Position numbers and translations under genes: made by a program. Source: an uncultured Flavonifractor sp. (GTDB taxonomy: Bacteria; Bacillota; Clostridia; Oscillospirales; Oscillospiraceae). Taken from it: DNA of 6,607 bases. The notes under the pieces were generated by a model. The model saw only the letters and a program-made list of their open reading frames with translations, ran no database searches and was not told the origin of the DNA. The number at the start of each line of letters is the position of its first letter. Position 1 is the first letter of the stretch. Below are positions 1 to 6,535 of the stretch, piece after piece. The stretch lies in the NCBI GenBank assembly GCA_910585415.1, contig CAJUDT010000110.1:1-6607 (forward strand), written 5' to 3'.

Positions 1-88
1 ATCACTGGAAAGTAACCCGCCGGAGGCAGGACCAGAAAACAAAAACCACCAGAGTCCCGAGGAAGAAGCAGCGGAAAACAAAGCCCTC
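1..88. other. Left-edge stretch with no convincing gene
   Basis: This stretch lies downstream of the GH13 stop codon. It is A-rich on the plus strand and T-rich on the minus strand, and I see no good hairpin with a T-run, so no terminator is called. On the minus strand an AGGAGGG (84-90) overlaps the GH13 stop, and a TTG at 79-81 opens a frame that reaches base 1. The gap between that AGGAGGG and the TTG is only 2 nt, and the 27 residues (Ser/Gly/Trp-rich) match nothing I know, so a following gene is possible but not called. A plus-strand frame ending in TAA at 13-15 could be the tail of a convergent gene, but only four codons are visible. Confidence 0.5.
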
Positions 89-1924
89 CTATTTCTCCAA
101 GACCAGCAACCTCCCGCACATTGGCGGCAAAGGCACAGCCCCGCCGAAAACCTCCCCAGAGAGGACGTCCCGGCTGGGCCTTTCCAGCCGCAGAACCTGC
201 ATAGAATCCCCGCTGTTGACCGCAGCAGCAACAGTCTCCCCCCCCAGTGTCCGGGAAAAAGCCAAAACCCTCCCCTGTGCCTGAAGCCACCGCAGGTCCC
301 CCCGGCGCAGGGGCGCCAATTCCCGCCGCGCCCTGCCGAGGGCGGTGTACCAGGCGGTAAGCTCCTTATCCTCGCGCCCCCAGGGGAAGGTCCGGCGGTT
401 AAAGGGGTCCTCAAACCCCTCCAGCCCCGCCTCGTCGCCATAGTAAATCATCGGGGAACCGGGGAAGGCAAAGAGCACCACCGCCCCCAGCTTCAGCCGG
501 GCCTTACCCAAAGCGTACTGTTCCTCATTCATCCGGAATCCGGCCCGCCAGTCCTTGGACTGGTCCTTACACTCAGAACCCACCCCCAGGATGGTCAGAA
601 TCCGTGGAGTATCATGGGTGCCAAGGAAATTCATGGCAGAATAAAAGGCAAAAAAAGGATAATTTTCCCGCAGAGTTTCCATAGTCTCCCGAAACACCTC
701 TGCGTCCTCCCCCAGCAGGAAGGCAACCAGACCATTGCGGAAGGGGTAATTCATCAATCCATCACAGTGTCTCCCCAAAATATGCTTCCGTCGGACCCCA
801 TAGGCCTCCTTGGTGGAGCCGTCCTCCCAGACCTCGCCGATTATCACGGCATTGGCCTTCGTCTCCCGGACCGCCTGATGGAGCTGGTGGACAAAGCTGT
901 CCGGCAGCTCGTCGGCCACGTCCAGACGCCAGCCGTCCGCCCCCGCCCGGAGCCACCGGCGGATAATGCTGTTCTCCCCCTGGATGATATAGTCCCGGTA
1001 CGAGGGGTCGTCCTCGTTGATATTGGGCAGAGAGTAAATGCCCCACCAGGAGTCGTATTCCTCCGGCCAGCGGTGGAAATTGTACCAGGAAAAATAGGGG
1101 CTCTCCATGGACTGGCTGGCCCCCGGCTGGGGGTAAAAGCCGTCTCCGTTGAAATACCGGCTGACAAACCCCGTATGGTTGAACACGCCGTCCACGATAA
1201 TGCGCATACCCAGAGCGTGGGCCGCCAGGCACAGGGCGGAAAAAGACGCGTTATCCCCCAACATGGGGTCAATCGTTTCATAATCCCCGGTGCCGTACCG
1301 GTGGTTCTCCGGGGCCTCGAAAATCGGGCAGAAGTAGAGGGTATCCACCCCCAGGCCATGGAGATAGGGGAGCTTTTCCCGCACACCCTGGAGGCTTCCG
1401 CCGAAAAAGTCCCGGTTGCGGATCTCCCCATACTCGTTGGGCCGGTACTCCGGCTCTTCCTCCCAGCTGGTGTGGACACTGCGTCCGCCCACCATGCCGG
1501 TGGGGTCAGGAATGGCGGTGCGGCGGAACCGGTCCGGGAAAATCTGATACGTGCATCCCGCCCCAAACCAATCGGGCACCCGCTCGGTGCCGTCGTAGAC
1601 CGTGAGCTGGTAGGGGCCCAGCTCCACCACCTCCCCGTGGAGGCTCTCCAGCCGGAAGGAGTACCACACCAAACCCACATAGTCCTCGGTGGGCAGCGCG
1701 CCGGAAAAGAGGTCCCGGTCCCCGTCCAGGCCCGTCCAGGGGAGGAAAATGTGGACCACCTCATCTCTGGGGCGGCTCTCAAACCGGGCGGTGAGAATGG
1801 CCCGGGAAAAGGCCGACGTGCGGTAGGGGCGCAGGGTCAGCTGAACTGTTGTGCCGGAGGGTACCGCTCCGTAGGGGGTTTTGCACCGCAGGTCTCTGGA
1901 GTCAAACAAATCTGTATGTTGCAA
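89..1924 (-). CDS. GH13 alpha-glucan hydrolase (neopullulanase / cyclomaltodextrinase-like)
   Basis: This 611-aa enzyme should hydrolyse alpha-1,4 (possibly also alpha-1,6) links in maltodextrins, cyclodextrins or pullulan-type glucans. No signal peptide or membrane segment is visible, so it should act in the cytoplasm. Residues 1-120 form an N-terminal beta-rich domain as in neopullulanases, beginning near FDSRDL and TPYGAVPSGT. The TIM barrel follows with all GH13 regions: region I DGVFNH (245-250), region V-like LPNIN (299-303), region II GWRLDVADE with nucleophile Asp335, region III IIGEVWE with acid/base Glu364, and region IV GTHDTPR with Asp438. YYGDEAGLEG (494-503) and a short C-terminal beta domain complete it. 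The catalytic triad is intact. Its start lies 25 nt after the PBP2 stop, so it is probably the last visible gene of the operon. The in-frame start is TTG at 1924, with a weak AAAAAGGGA upstream; the nearest ATG (1932-1934) is out of frame. The exact substrate is not readable from sequence. Confidence 0.93.
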   Translation of the reverse strand: MQHTDLFDSRDLRCKTPYGAVPSGTTVQLTLRPYRTSAFSRAILTARFESRPRDEVVHIFLPWTGLDGDRDLFSGALPTEDYVGLVWYSFRLESLHGEVVELGPYQLTVYDGTERVPDWFGAGCTYQIFPDRFRRTAIPDPTGMVGGRSVHTSWEEEPEYRPNEYGEIRNRDFFGGSLQGVREKLPYLHGLGVDTLYFCPIFEAPENHRYGTGDYETIDPMLGDNASFSALCLAAHALGMRIIVDGVFNHTGFVSRYFNGDGFYPQPGASQSMESPYFSWYNFHRWPEEYDSWWGIYSLPNINEDDPSYRDYIIQGENSIIRRWLRAGADGWRLDVADELPDSFVHQLHQAVRETKANAVIIGEVWEDGSTKEAYGVRRKHILGRHCDGLMNYPFRNGLVAFLLGEDAEVFRETMETLRENYPFFAFYSAMNFLGTHDTPRILTILGVGSECKDQSKDWRAGFRMNEEQYALGKARLKLGAVVLFAFPGSPMIYYGDEAGLEGFEDPFNRRTFPWGREDKELTAWYTALGRARRELAPLRRGDLRWLQAQGRVLAFSRTLGGETVAAAVNSGDSMQVLRLERPSRDVLSGEVFGGAVPLPPMCGRLLVLEK

Positions 1925-1949
1925 GCGTATCCATCCCTTTTTATCCGAC

Positions 1950-4079
1950 TTAGTGGAGCAGGGTGTTCTCCCCGTTGATGGCCTCGGGGGTACTCTCAGC
2001 GCTGAAATAGTAGTTGATAATCTCCGCTGCCGCCTCGGCCAGATAGCCGCCGGAGCCGCCGCCCTCTACCACCAGGGTAATGGCAATCTCCGGGTTTTCA
2101 TAGGGGGCAAAGCACACGAATACCGCGTCGGCCTCCAAATCCGAGGCCACCTGGGCGGTGCCGGTCTTGGCCCCTACGGTCACAGGAAGGTCCTGGAAAT
2201 AGCGGTACACGGTGCTCTTGGGGTCGTTGGCCACCTTCCACATGCCGTACTTGACCGCCTCCAGGTTGTCCGGGTCCAGGCCCAGGTCGTTGATGGGGGT
2301 GGGCTCGTAGGTAAAGAGGGTTTCGGAATAGTCGTTGGACTTGACCGCACGGAGCAGGTGGGGGGTATAGTGATTGCCGCCGTTGACCAGGGTGGCGATA
2401 TAATTGGTAATCTGCAAGGGGGTACACAGGGTATCGCCCTGGCCGATGGAGGCGGTCAGGAGCAAACCTCCATACCAGGTGTTGCCCAGCCGCTGGCTGG
2501 TCTCCGGCCCGGCCATCATGGTGCGGGAGGATTCGGGCAGCTCGAAGCCCGTGTACTGCCCCAGGCCGAAGAGGGAGGCATACCGGTCCACCTGATCAAT
2601 GCCCAGCCGGTGGCCCATGGTAAAGAAGTAAATGTTGCAGGAGTCCCGCAGGGCATCGACAAGATTTTCTTCCCCGTGGTTGCCCCGGTACTGCCGGTAA
2701 ATCCAGCACTGGGGGTGATACTGGCCGTAAGGATAGCGCTCCTCCTCAGGGAGCGTGAAAAAGCCGGTGTCCAAAATCTGCTCGCTGGGGGTAACCACCC
2801 CTTCCTCCAGGGCGGCAATGGCGATCAGGGGCTTGATGGTGGAGCCGGGGGAGTAGATACCCATGGTTGCCCGGTTCAGGAAGGGCTTGAGGGGATTTTG
2901 ATTGGCCTCGTCAAAAATGGCGGCATCGGAGTAGATGGTGGTCAAATCGTAGTCCGGGTAGGAGGCCATGGACAAAATGCCGCCGTCCCGCACGTCCTCC
3001 ACCACGATTGCGCCGCCCTCTTTATCCTCGGACTCCAGGTTCTCGATGGTGCGGGCTAGGATTTCCTCCACCTTGGCCTGTAACTTGGAGTCCAGGGTGA
3101 GAATCACGTTGCCGCCGGGCTCGGGCTCTGTCTCCCAGGTTTCGCTGACCACCTTGCCGGTGGTGGTCAGCTCCAGAGCGCGTACGCCGGGCTTGCCCCG
3201 AAGCCAGCTCTCAAAGGCCTGCTCCACGCCGTCCTTGCCTACGGTGTCGTTCATATTGTACCCCAAATCCCGGTAGTACGCCCACTCGTTTTCCCAGATG
3301 CTGCCCACCCGGCCCAGCAGGTGGGGGGCGCAGTTGGTGCCGTACTCCCGGACGTTGACCGCCTGAACGCGCACGCCGTCCAGGCCCCGTTCCTTGACGA
3401 TGGAAATGAAGTCGATATCCACATCCTGGGTAAAGACGTACTCGTTATAGTTGATATCCCGCCGGCGCACGTCCAGCTCGTAGAGGACCCCCACCAACAG
3501 CCGGGCCTCCCGGTCGGAAAGGGACTCGTCTACCTCATAGTAGCCCCGCAGCGCCGCCACGAGCCGTTCAGCCGTGGGCTCCGACTCCCCATTTTCCAGA
3601 AAACCCTGCCGCTGGAGAGGCAGGGCCAACAGCAGGCGGCTCAGGTAGGTGGAATGGGTCTGCTCGTTGCCCTCCGCATCCTTGGATACAGTGGTATAGG
3701 GCTCCCGTACGGTAAAGGTGAAGGGGGGCGCGGAGGAAACCGGGAAGGTATCGTTCCACGTTTTGCCCTGGTCCTGGCAGATGCGGATGAGCTCCATCAG
3801 GTTGGCGTTGCGCTGGACCTCATTGCCCATCATGGAGGAATCCAGGGTCACCTGATAGGTGGGGCTGTTGTACACCAGAAGGCGGCCATACATATCCCGG
3901 ATTTCTCCCCGGGAGGCCTCCACCGTCTCCCGATTGAGAATTTTTCGCACGGAAGCACCCCGATAATAGTCGCCGTTGACCACCTGAAGGCCGTAGAGCA
4001 CCCACAGGAATGCACACAGCAGCAGGGCCGTCAGGCAGGTTATGACAATCAGACGCCGTTGGAATCGTTTCCCCTCCAA
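1950..4079 (-). CDS. mrdA: Class B penicillin-binding protein, PBP2/MrdA type (D,D-transpeptidase)
   Basis: This 709-aa class B PBP cross-links peptidoglycan on the outer face of the membrane. In this family the partner is normally the SEDS glycosyltransferase RodA, in the elongation machinery. One N-terminal membrane anchor is visible (about 10-33, after a basic KRFQRR). The dimerisation/pedestal domain has the conserved SRGEIRDMYGR (56-66). The transpeptidase domain has all three motifs: GSTIKP with nucleophile Ser413 and Lys416, SCN at 480-482, and KTGT at 638-641. There are no PASTA repeats, which argues against SpoVD or PBP2x-type FtsI, and the length suits a Firmicutes PBP2. The start is TTG at 4077-4079, placed by a perfect AAAGGAGG 7 nt upstream and by the membrane anchor that follows. 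The frame stays open to 4262, but those extra 61 codons overlap the previous gene and look non-coding. No mreB/C/D, min or rodA gene lies beside it here, unlike many Firmicutes loci. Confidence 0.93.
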   Translation of the reverse strand: MEGKRFQRRLIVITCLTALLLCAFLWVLYGLQVVNGDYYRGASVRKILNRETVEASRGEIRDMYGRLLVYNSPTYQVTLDSSMMGNEVQRNANLMELIRICQDQGKTWNDTFPVSSAPPFTFTVREPYTTVSKDAEGNEQTHSTYLSRLLLALPLQRQGFLENGESEPTAERLVAALRGYYEVDESLSDREARLLVGVLYELDVRRRDINYNEYVFTQDVDIDFISIVKERGLDGVRVQAVNVREYGTNCAPHLLGRVGSIWENEWAYYRDLGYNMNDTVGKDGVEQAFESWLRGKPGVRALELTTTGKVVSETWETEPEPGGNVILTLDSKLQAKVEEILARTIENLESEDKEGGAIVVEDVRDGGILSMASYPDYDLTTIYSDAAIFDEANQNPLKPFLNRATMGIYSPGSTIKPLIAIAALEEGVVTPSEQILDTGFFTLPEEERYPYGQYHPQCWIYRQYRGNHGEENLVDALRDSCNIYFFTMGHRLGIDQVDRYASLFGLGQYTGFELPESSRTMMAGPETSQRLGNTWYGGLLLTASIGQGDTLCTPLQITNYIATLVNGGNHYTPHLLRAVKSNDYSETLFTYEPTPINDLGLDPDNLEAVKYGMWKVANDPKSTVYRYFQDLPVTVGAKTGTAQVASDLEADAVFVCFAPYENPEIAITLVVEGGGSGGYLAEAAAEIINYYFSAESTPEAINGENTLLH

Positions 4080-4086
4080 GACGGAG

Positions 4087-4094
4087 CCTCCTTT
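4087..4094 (-). promoter_or_regulatory. Ribosome binding site that fixes the PBP2 TTG start
   Basis: The minus strand reads AAAGGAGG, a full match to the anti-Shine-Dalgarno sequence. It lies 7 nt before the TTG at 4077-4079. No ATG or GTG sits in frame at a suitable distance, so this site decides the start and excludes the upstream part of the open frame. Confidence 0.85.
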
Positions 4095-4153
4095 CCCATT
4101 TGTACGCAGTGTTTTGGGTAAGACTTCCCAATTTCCTCGGTTTTTACGTGTGC

Positions 4154-4172
4154 CGGACTCACATGGAGTCCG
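4154..4172 (-). other. Hairpin spanning the stop codon of the 225-aa gene
   Basis: A perfect 7-bp inverted repeat (CGGACTC / GAGTCCG) with a 5-nt loop straddles the TGA stop of the 225-aa gene. No T-run follows on either strand, so it is not a standard intrinsic terminator. It could protect or process the mRNA before the PBP2 gene 75 nt further on, or be chance in GC-rich DNA. A weaker inverted repeat (TTGGG ... CCCAA, 4114-4131) lies in the same gap. I see no convincing promoter there. Confidence 0.35.
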
Positions 4173-4836
4173 AAATATACATGATATAGACGCAGTCCTG
4201 GGCGCGGGCGAAATACCAGACGGTTTCATCCCCGCCGTGCCGGTGCATACGAACAACGTCACAGGTTCCGGTGTGTTCCGACAGGTAGTCCAAAGCGGCT
4301 TCCAATCGGGGGTAGTGTTCCTCCATGGTCCTTTGATACCTGGAGCTGTTTCCGGGAAATTTCCGATACCGGCGCCAGGACTGTTCCAGCAGACCCCCGG
4401 CCTCCCTCAGCCACTGTTCCCCTGTCAGGGATTCATAGCCCCCGTATTCCGGGCCCGCGCAGTAGAACGTGCCGATTGCGTCAAACCTGCCGTATTCCCA
4501 TGTTGCCATAGAGTTCCGCTCGGCGGGTTCCAGACCGCAGACCACCATCATCAGGGTCATACGGTGCAGGTACCGCGTCCAGTCCGGGGGCTGTTCCTCC
4601 GGCGGGCGCAGGCGGCACACATTCATATACAGATTCCACCCGTGGACACCGCTGACGAAGGCATGTTCTCCCCACAGCTGGAAGGCGTCCCTCCAGCCCT
4701 CGCAGGTTGTAAACAGACTGCGCCACCGGGCGGCGTCATTCCCGCAAACAGCGGGGCCCTCACGCAGCAGAAATGATGTGATTTGTTCCTCCGCGTTCTC
4801 TCTGAAAGCCCGCTCAACAAGCTCGCTCCATGTCAT
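4159..4836 (-). CDS. Hypothetical Trp/Cys-rich 225-aa protein
   Basis: I do not recognise this protein. It has no signal peptide and no hydrophobic stretch long enough for a membrane segment, so it is probably a soluble cytoplasmic protein. Composition is unusual: ten Trp (residues 3, 38, 48, 55, 67, 86, 113, 142, 154, 207) and seven Cys (31, 45, 74, 100, 126, 192, 215), the Cys not paired as CxxC. The N-terminal part (1-70) and about 138-187 look helical; the end, MHRHGGDETVWYFARAQD (197-214), looks like a beta strand region. The ATG at 4834-4836 follows GAGGTG by 8 nt, with a further AGGAG just upstream. It sits 46 nt after the kinase stop and 79 nt before the PBP2 start, in the same orientation. 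It avoids TTA, CTA and TCA codons as its neighbours do, which argues for a resident gene rather than a recent arrival. Its role is unknown. Confidence 0.8.
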   Translation of the reverse strand: MTWSELVERAFRENAEEQITSFLLREGPAVCGNDAARWRSLFTTCEGWRDAFQLWGEHAFVSGVHGWNLYMNVCRLRPPEEQPPDWTRYLHRMTLMMVVCGLEPAERNSMATWEYGRFDAIGTFYCAGPEYGGYESLTGEQWLREAGGLLEQSWRRYRKFPGNSSRYQRTMEEHYPRLEAALDYLSEHTGTCDVVRMHRHGGDETVWYFARAQDCVYIMYISDSM

Positions 4837-4856
4837 GCGCGACGCACCTCACTCCT

Positions 4857-4872
4857 GCCGCAGACCTGCGGC
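4857..4872 (-). other. Small perfect hairpin between kinase gene and 225-aa gene
   Basis: The minus strand reads GCCGCA-GGTC-TGCGGC, a 6-bp GC-rich stem with a 4-nt loop. It lies between the kinase stop codon and the AGGAG (4852-4856) ahead of the 225-aa gene. No T-run follows, so it is not a terminator. It may stabilise the 3' end of the upstream message or tune translation of the next gene; this is inference from position only. Confidence 0.35.
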
Positions 4873-4882
4873 TGAACCGCAT

Positions 4883-5404
4883 TTATGGAATGTCCGTCAA
4901 GTCCAGTTCATTCAAGCGGACGCACACCGCCGCTACAGTGTTTTCCAGGGCGGCGCGGGGCGCCACCTCCACCACCGCTCCGGCGTACTGCTCGTACAGA
5001 GGGGCCCGCTGGGCGTACACATCCCCCAGGGTCTGGCCAGGGGCCATGGCAATGCCCCGTGTGGTGATGTTGTTTACCCGCCGTTCCAGCTCCGGCAGGG
5101 GAACCCGCAGGTAGAGGACGGGGCCCAGGGCGCGCAGGTGCTCCATAGCCCCCCGGCGGCAGACCACACTGCCCCCAGGGGCGATAACGGTATTTTGGCA
5201 GGTCAGGGAGCGGACAGCGGCCTCCTCAGCATCCAGGAAGGCTTCTATCCCCCGGCACTCCAGGATGTCCTGGAGGTACATCCCCTCCCGCCGCTGAAGG
5301 AGTAGGTCGGTGTCCAGAAAATCGAAACCCAGCGCCTTGGCCAGCAGGACGCCTACCGTAGACTTACCCGAGCCGGGCATTCCAATGAGGGTAACACAGC
5401 TCAT
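4883..5404 (-). CDS. aroK: Shikimate kinase-type P-loop kinase
   Basis: This 173-aa protein has the size and motifs of shikimate kinase, which uses ATP to make shikimate 3-phosphate in the chorismate pathway in the cytoplasm. The Walker A loop is GMPGSGKST (8-16). DTD (31-33) matches the family's substrate/Mg-binding acidic motif. TTRGI (114-118) fits the lid, and QRAPLYEQYA (132-141) matches the conserved RxPLY substrate-binding segment with Arg133. Two points are atypical: the Arg that follows Phe in the classical FR..E motif is Leu57 here, and the glycine-rich GGG loop reads PGGS (76-79). It may therefore be a divergent kinase with another substrate. The ATG at 5402-5404 overlaps the previous gene's TGA as ATGA and has GGAGGTGGA just upstream. 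The frame remains open 57 codons further upstream, but that part lies wholly inside the preceding gene. The 4-base overlap suggests translational coupling. Confidence 0.88.
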   Translation of the reverse strand: MSCVTLIGMPGSGKSTVGVLLAKALGFDFLDTDLLLQRREGMYLQDILECRGIEAFLDAEEAAVRSLTCQNTVIAPGGSVVCRRGAMEHLRALGPVLYLRVPLPELERRVNNITTRGIAMAPGQTLGDVYAQRAPLYEQYAGAVVEVAPRAALENTVAAVCVRLNELDLTDIP

Positions 5405-6333
5405 TCCGCGTCCACCTCCGCCGGGCCGGCAGACGGTGCGGGAAGCTCCACGTCTATATAGTGCAGGGTGGGTACCGCGTCCTGTGCCGCTCCGGCAGGG
5501 AGCACCAGAGTAGCCGTCCCTTGCACGTCCTGGGGCAGGAAAAAGACGATTTGGCCGTAGAGGGGGTCCTCCCACTGGGCGTCGGCGGGTACGATGTCGT
5601 AGACACCGGCGTTTTTCAGCTGCCGGGACAGCAGGGCGTCGCCGTCCACGGCGTCCACCTGGTTCCCGTCCGGAAGAAGTAGATAAGGGGTGGCAAAGAC
5701 GGCCCCATTGAGCCGTGCTCCCCCTTCAATCCACACATCCACCGCAATGCAGCGCCCTTCCGGGATGGCGGAGGAAGCGGGTAGCTCCGGCTCCCAGGCG
5801 TCCTCTACGGTGACGCTCCAGCCGTTGTAGTCAAAGGGCTCCTGGGGAGCGTGGTCGGCAAAGCCTCCCTCGGTGAGCAGGGACGTGTCTGGTTCCGGCT
5901 CTCTCCCCGGCAGCTCCGAGCCCATCAGGGCATAAGCAAGGGCGATAATGGCCAGCAGCACGAATACCAGACCTGCCGCCACCAGGACCAGCCGCTTCCG
6001 GCTGGAAGAGCCGGACGCATCCTCCCAGACAGGCCGGGCAGGGGTACGGATACCGCCGTCCGGCTTGCGTCCGCCGGTTTGGGGAGGGCGGACTTTGGAC
6101 GTAAAGCCACCCCCGGAGCTGGGCGGCGTGGTGCGGGGGACGGAGGAACGAGGCGGAGCGCTCCTGGCGGGTGGGGCGGCGCGGGGCGGCTGTGTCCTTC
6201 CAGCCTGAGGGCGGGATACGGCGCTCTGAGCCTTCCAACCCGGCGGGGGGTTATAGCTGCCGCACTTGGGGCAGAAGTCGTCGGCGTCATAGTCGTAATG
6301 CTTGCCGCAGCTGGTACAGGTTACATTGCGCAT
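5401..6333 (-). CDS. Zinc-ribbon, single-TM protein with extracytoplasmic domain
   Basis: This 310-aa protein begins with a zinc ribbon, CTSC (6-9) and CPKC (21-24), which should bind one Zn ion in the cytoplasm. A long Pro/Arg/Ser/Gly-rich low-complexity linker follows (about 29-110). A basic SRKR (111-114) then precedes one membrane helix (about 115-137). By the positive-inside rule the remaining 170 residues face outward. That part includes NGWSVTVEDAWEPE (160-173) and IAVDVWI (186-192), a beta-rich pattern that reminds me of DUF4352/telokin-like domains, though this is only a resemblance. The function is unknown; such proteins could sense or bind something at the cell surface. The start is well set: AAGGAGGG (6341-6348) lies 7 nt before the ATG. 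It is the first gene of the minus-strand cluster, directly behind a promoter, and its stop overlaps the kinase start. Confidence 0.88.
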   Translation of the reverse strand: MRNVTCTSCGKHYDYDADDFCPKCGSYNPPPGWKAQSAVSRPQAGRTQPPRAAPPARSAPPRSSVPRTTPPSSGGGFTSKVRPPQTGGRKPDGGIRTPARPVWEDASGSSSRKRLVLVAAGLVFVLLAIIALAYALMGSELPGREPEPDTSLLTEGGFADHAPQEPFDYNGWSVTVEDAWEPELPASSAIPEGRCIAVDVWIEGGARLNGAVFATPYLLLPDGNQVDAVDGDALLSRQLKNAGVYDIVPADAQWEDPLYGQIVFFLPQDVQGTATLVLPAGAAQDAVPTLHYIDVELPAPSAGPAEVDAE

Positions 6334-6356
6334 GGAGCGTCCCTCCTTTTACTGGT

Positions 6357-6385
6357 ATTATAGCAAAAAAAACCGCAGGAAGCAA
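6357..6385 (-). promoter_or_regulatory. Sigma-A-like promoter of the minus-strand operon
   Basis: The minus strand carries TTGCTT (6380-6385), a 17-nt spacer and a perfect TATAAT (6357-6362). The -35 box matches 3 of 6 consensus bases and the spacing is optimal. Transcription should start near 6350, giving a very short leader before the AAGGAGGG of the zinc-ribbon gene. The spacer holds a run of eight T. This is the only strong minus-strand promoter I see, so it may drive all five genes. Confidence 0.75.
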
Positions 6386-6420
6386 TATAAGACTGCGCAG
6401 AGAAACTTGCCGTACAGCCG

Positions 6421-6449
6421 TTGACAGAGGCAGGGGTTTGCGGTAAAAT
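6421..6449 (+). promoter_or_regulatory. Near-consensus promoter facing the tRNA-Arg gene
   Basis: The plus strand has a perfect TTGACA (6421-6426), a 17-nt spacer and TAAAAT (6444-6449), which differs from consensus at one base. Such strength is typical of stable-RNA promoters. Transcription would begin around 6455-6457, roughly 80 nt before the tRNA. It is divergent from the operon promoter, with the two -35 boxes separated by 35 bp. Confidence 0.75.
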
Positions 6450-6487
6450 AAACAGGCTCAGAAGGGGGCCCCTCCTGACCTGCTTTT
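6444..6487. terminator. GC-rich hairpin with T-runs on both sides (possible bidirectional terminator)
   Basis: Bases 6453-6482 form an inverted repeat: CAGG, bulged C, TCAG, A.C mismatch, AGGGG on one arm and CCCCT, C, CTGA, CCTG on the other. That is about 13 pairs with a very tight apex. On the plus strand it is followed by CTTTTG; on the minus strand by TTTATTTTA. The minus-strand form looks most like an intrinsic terminator, yet that T-tail is also the -10 region of the plus promoter. No minus-strand gene is visible upstream of it except the antisense side of the tRNA. On the plus strand it would lie right at the 5' end of the tRNA precursor. Its role is therefore unclear. Confidence 0.4.
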
Positions 6488-6535
6488 GTGCAGCTGCTTC
6501 CAGGCAGCGCAAGGTTCGCCAATGCCTCACGATAG
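6453..6535 (+). other. Structured leader between promoter and tRNA-Arg (candidate small RNA)
   Basis: After the plus promoter come three hairpins in a row. The first is the long GC-rich stem at 6453-6482. The second is TGC-A-GCTGC / GCAGC-GCA (6489-6511) with loop TTCCAG, 8 pairs and one bulge. The third is GCCT / AGGC (6524-6537), which reaches two bases into the tRNA. The region may be a processed 5' leader of the tRNA precursor or a separate small RNA on either strand. Short minus-strand frames cross it, but none has a good ribosome binding site. I could not match it to a known RNA family. Confidence 0.3.

Noticed and set aside
4080..4262. Upstream extension of the PBP2 frame by 61 codons
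   Set aside because: It overlaps the 225-aa gene in another frame, reads as non-protein-like sequence, and ignores the perfect ribosome binding site before the TTG at 4079.
2..4776. Long plus-strand open frames opposite the GH13, PBP2 and 225-aa genes (for example 2-1978, 1881-3059, 3321-4121, 4042-4776)
   Set aside because: They lie in exact codon register with the minus-strand genes. They stay open because the real genes almost never use TTA, CTA or TCA, and their translations show no recognisable motifs.
5405..5575. Longer kinase start 57 codons upstream
   Set aside because: This part lies inside the zinc-ribbon gene and precedes the normal kinase N-terminus. The ATG at 5404 gives the standard length and has an ATGA overlap and a ribosome binding site.
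6321..6530. A 69-aa minus-strand frame upstream of the zinc-ribbon gene
   Set aside because: It crosses both promoters and the large hairpin, has no ribosome binding site, and encodes a low-quality sequence. Another frame over the same bases is equally open, as expected for a structured GC-rich stretch.
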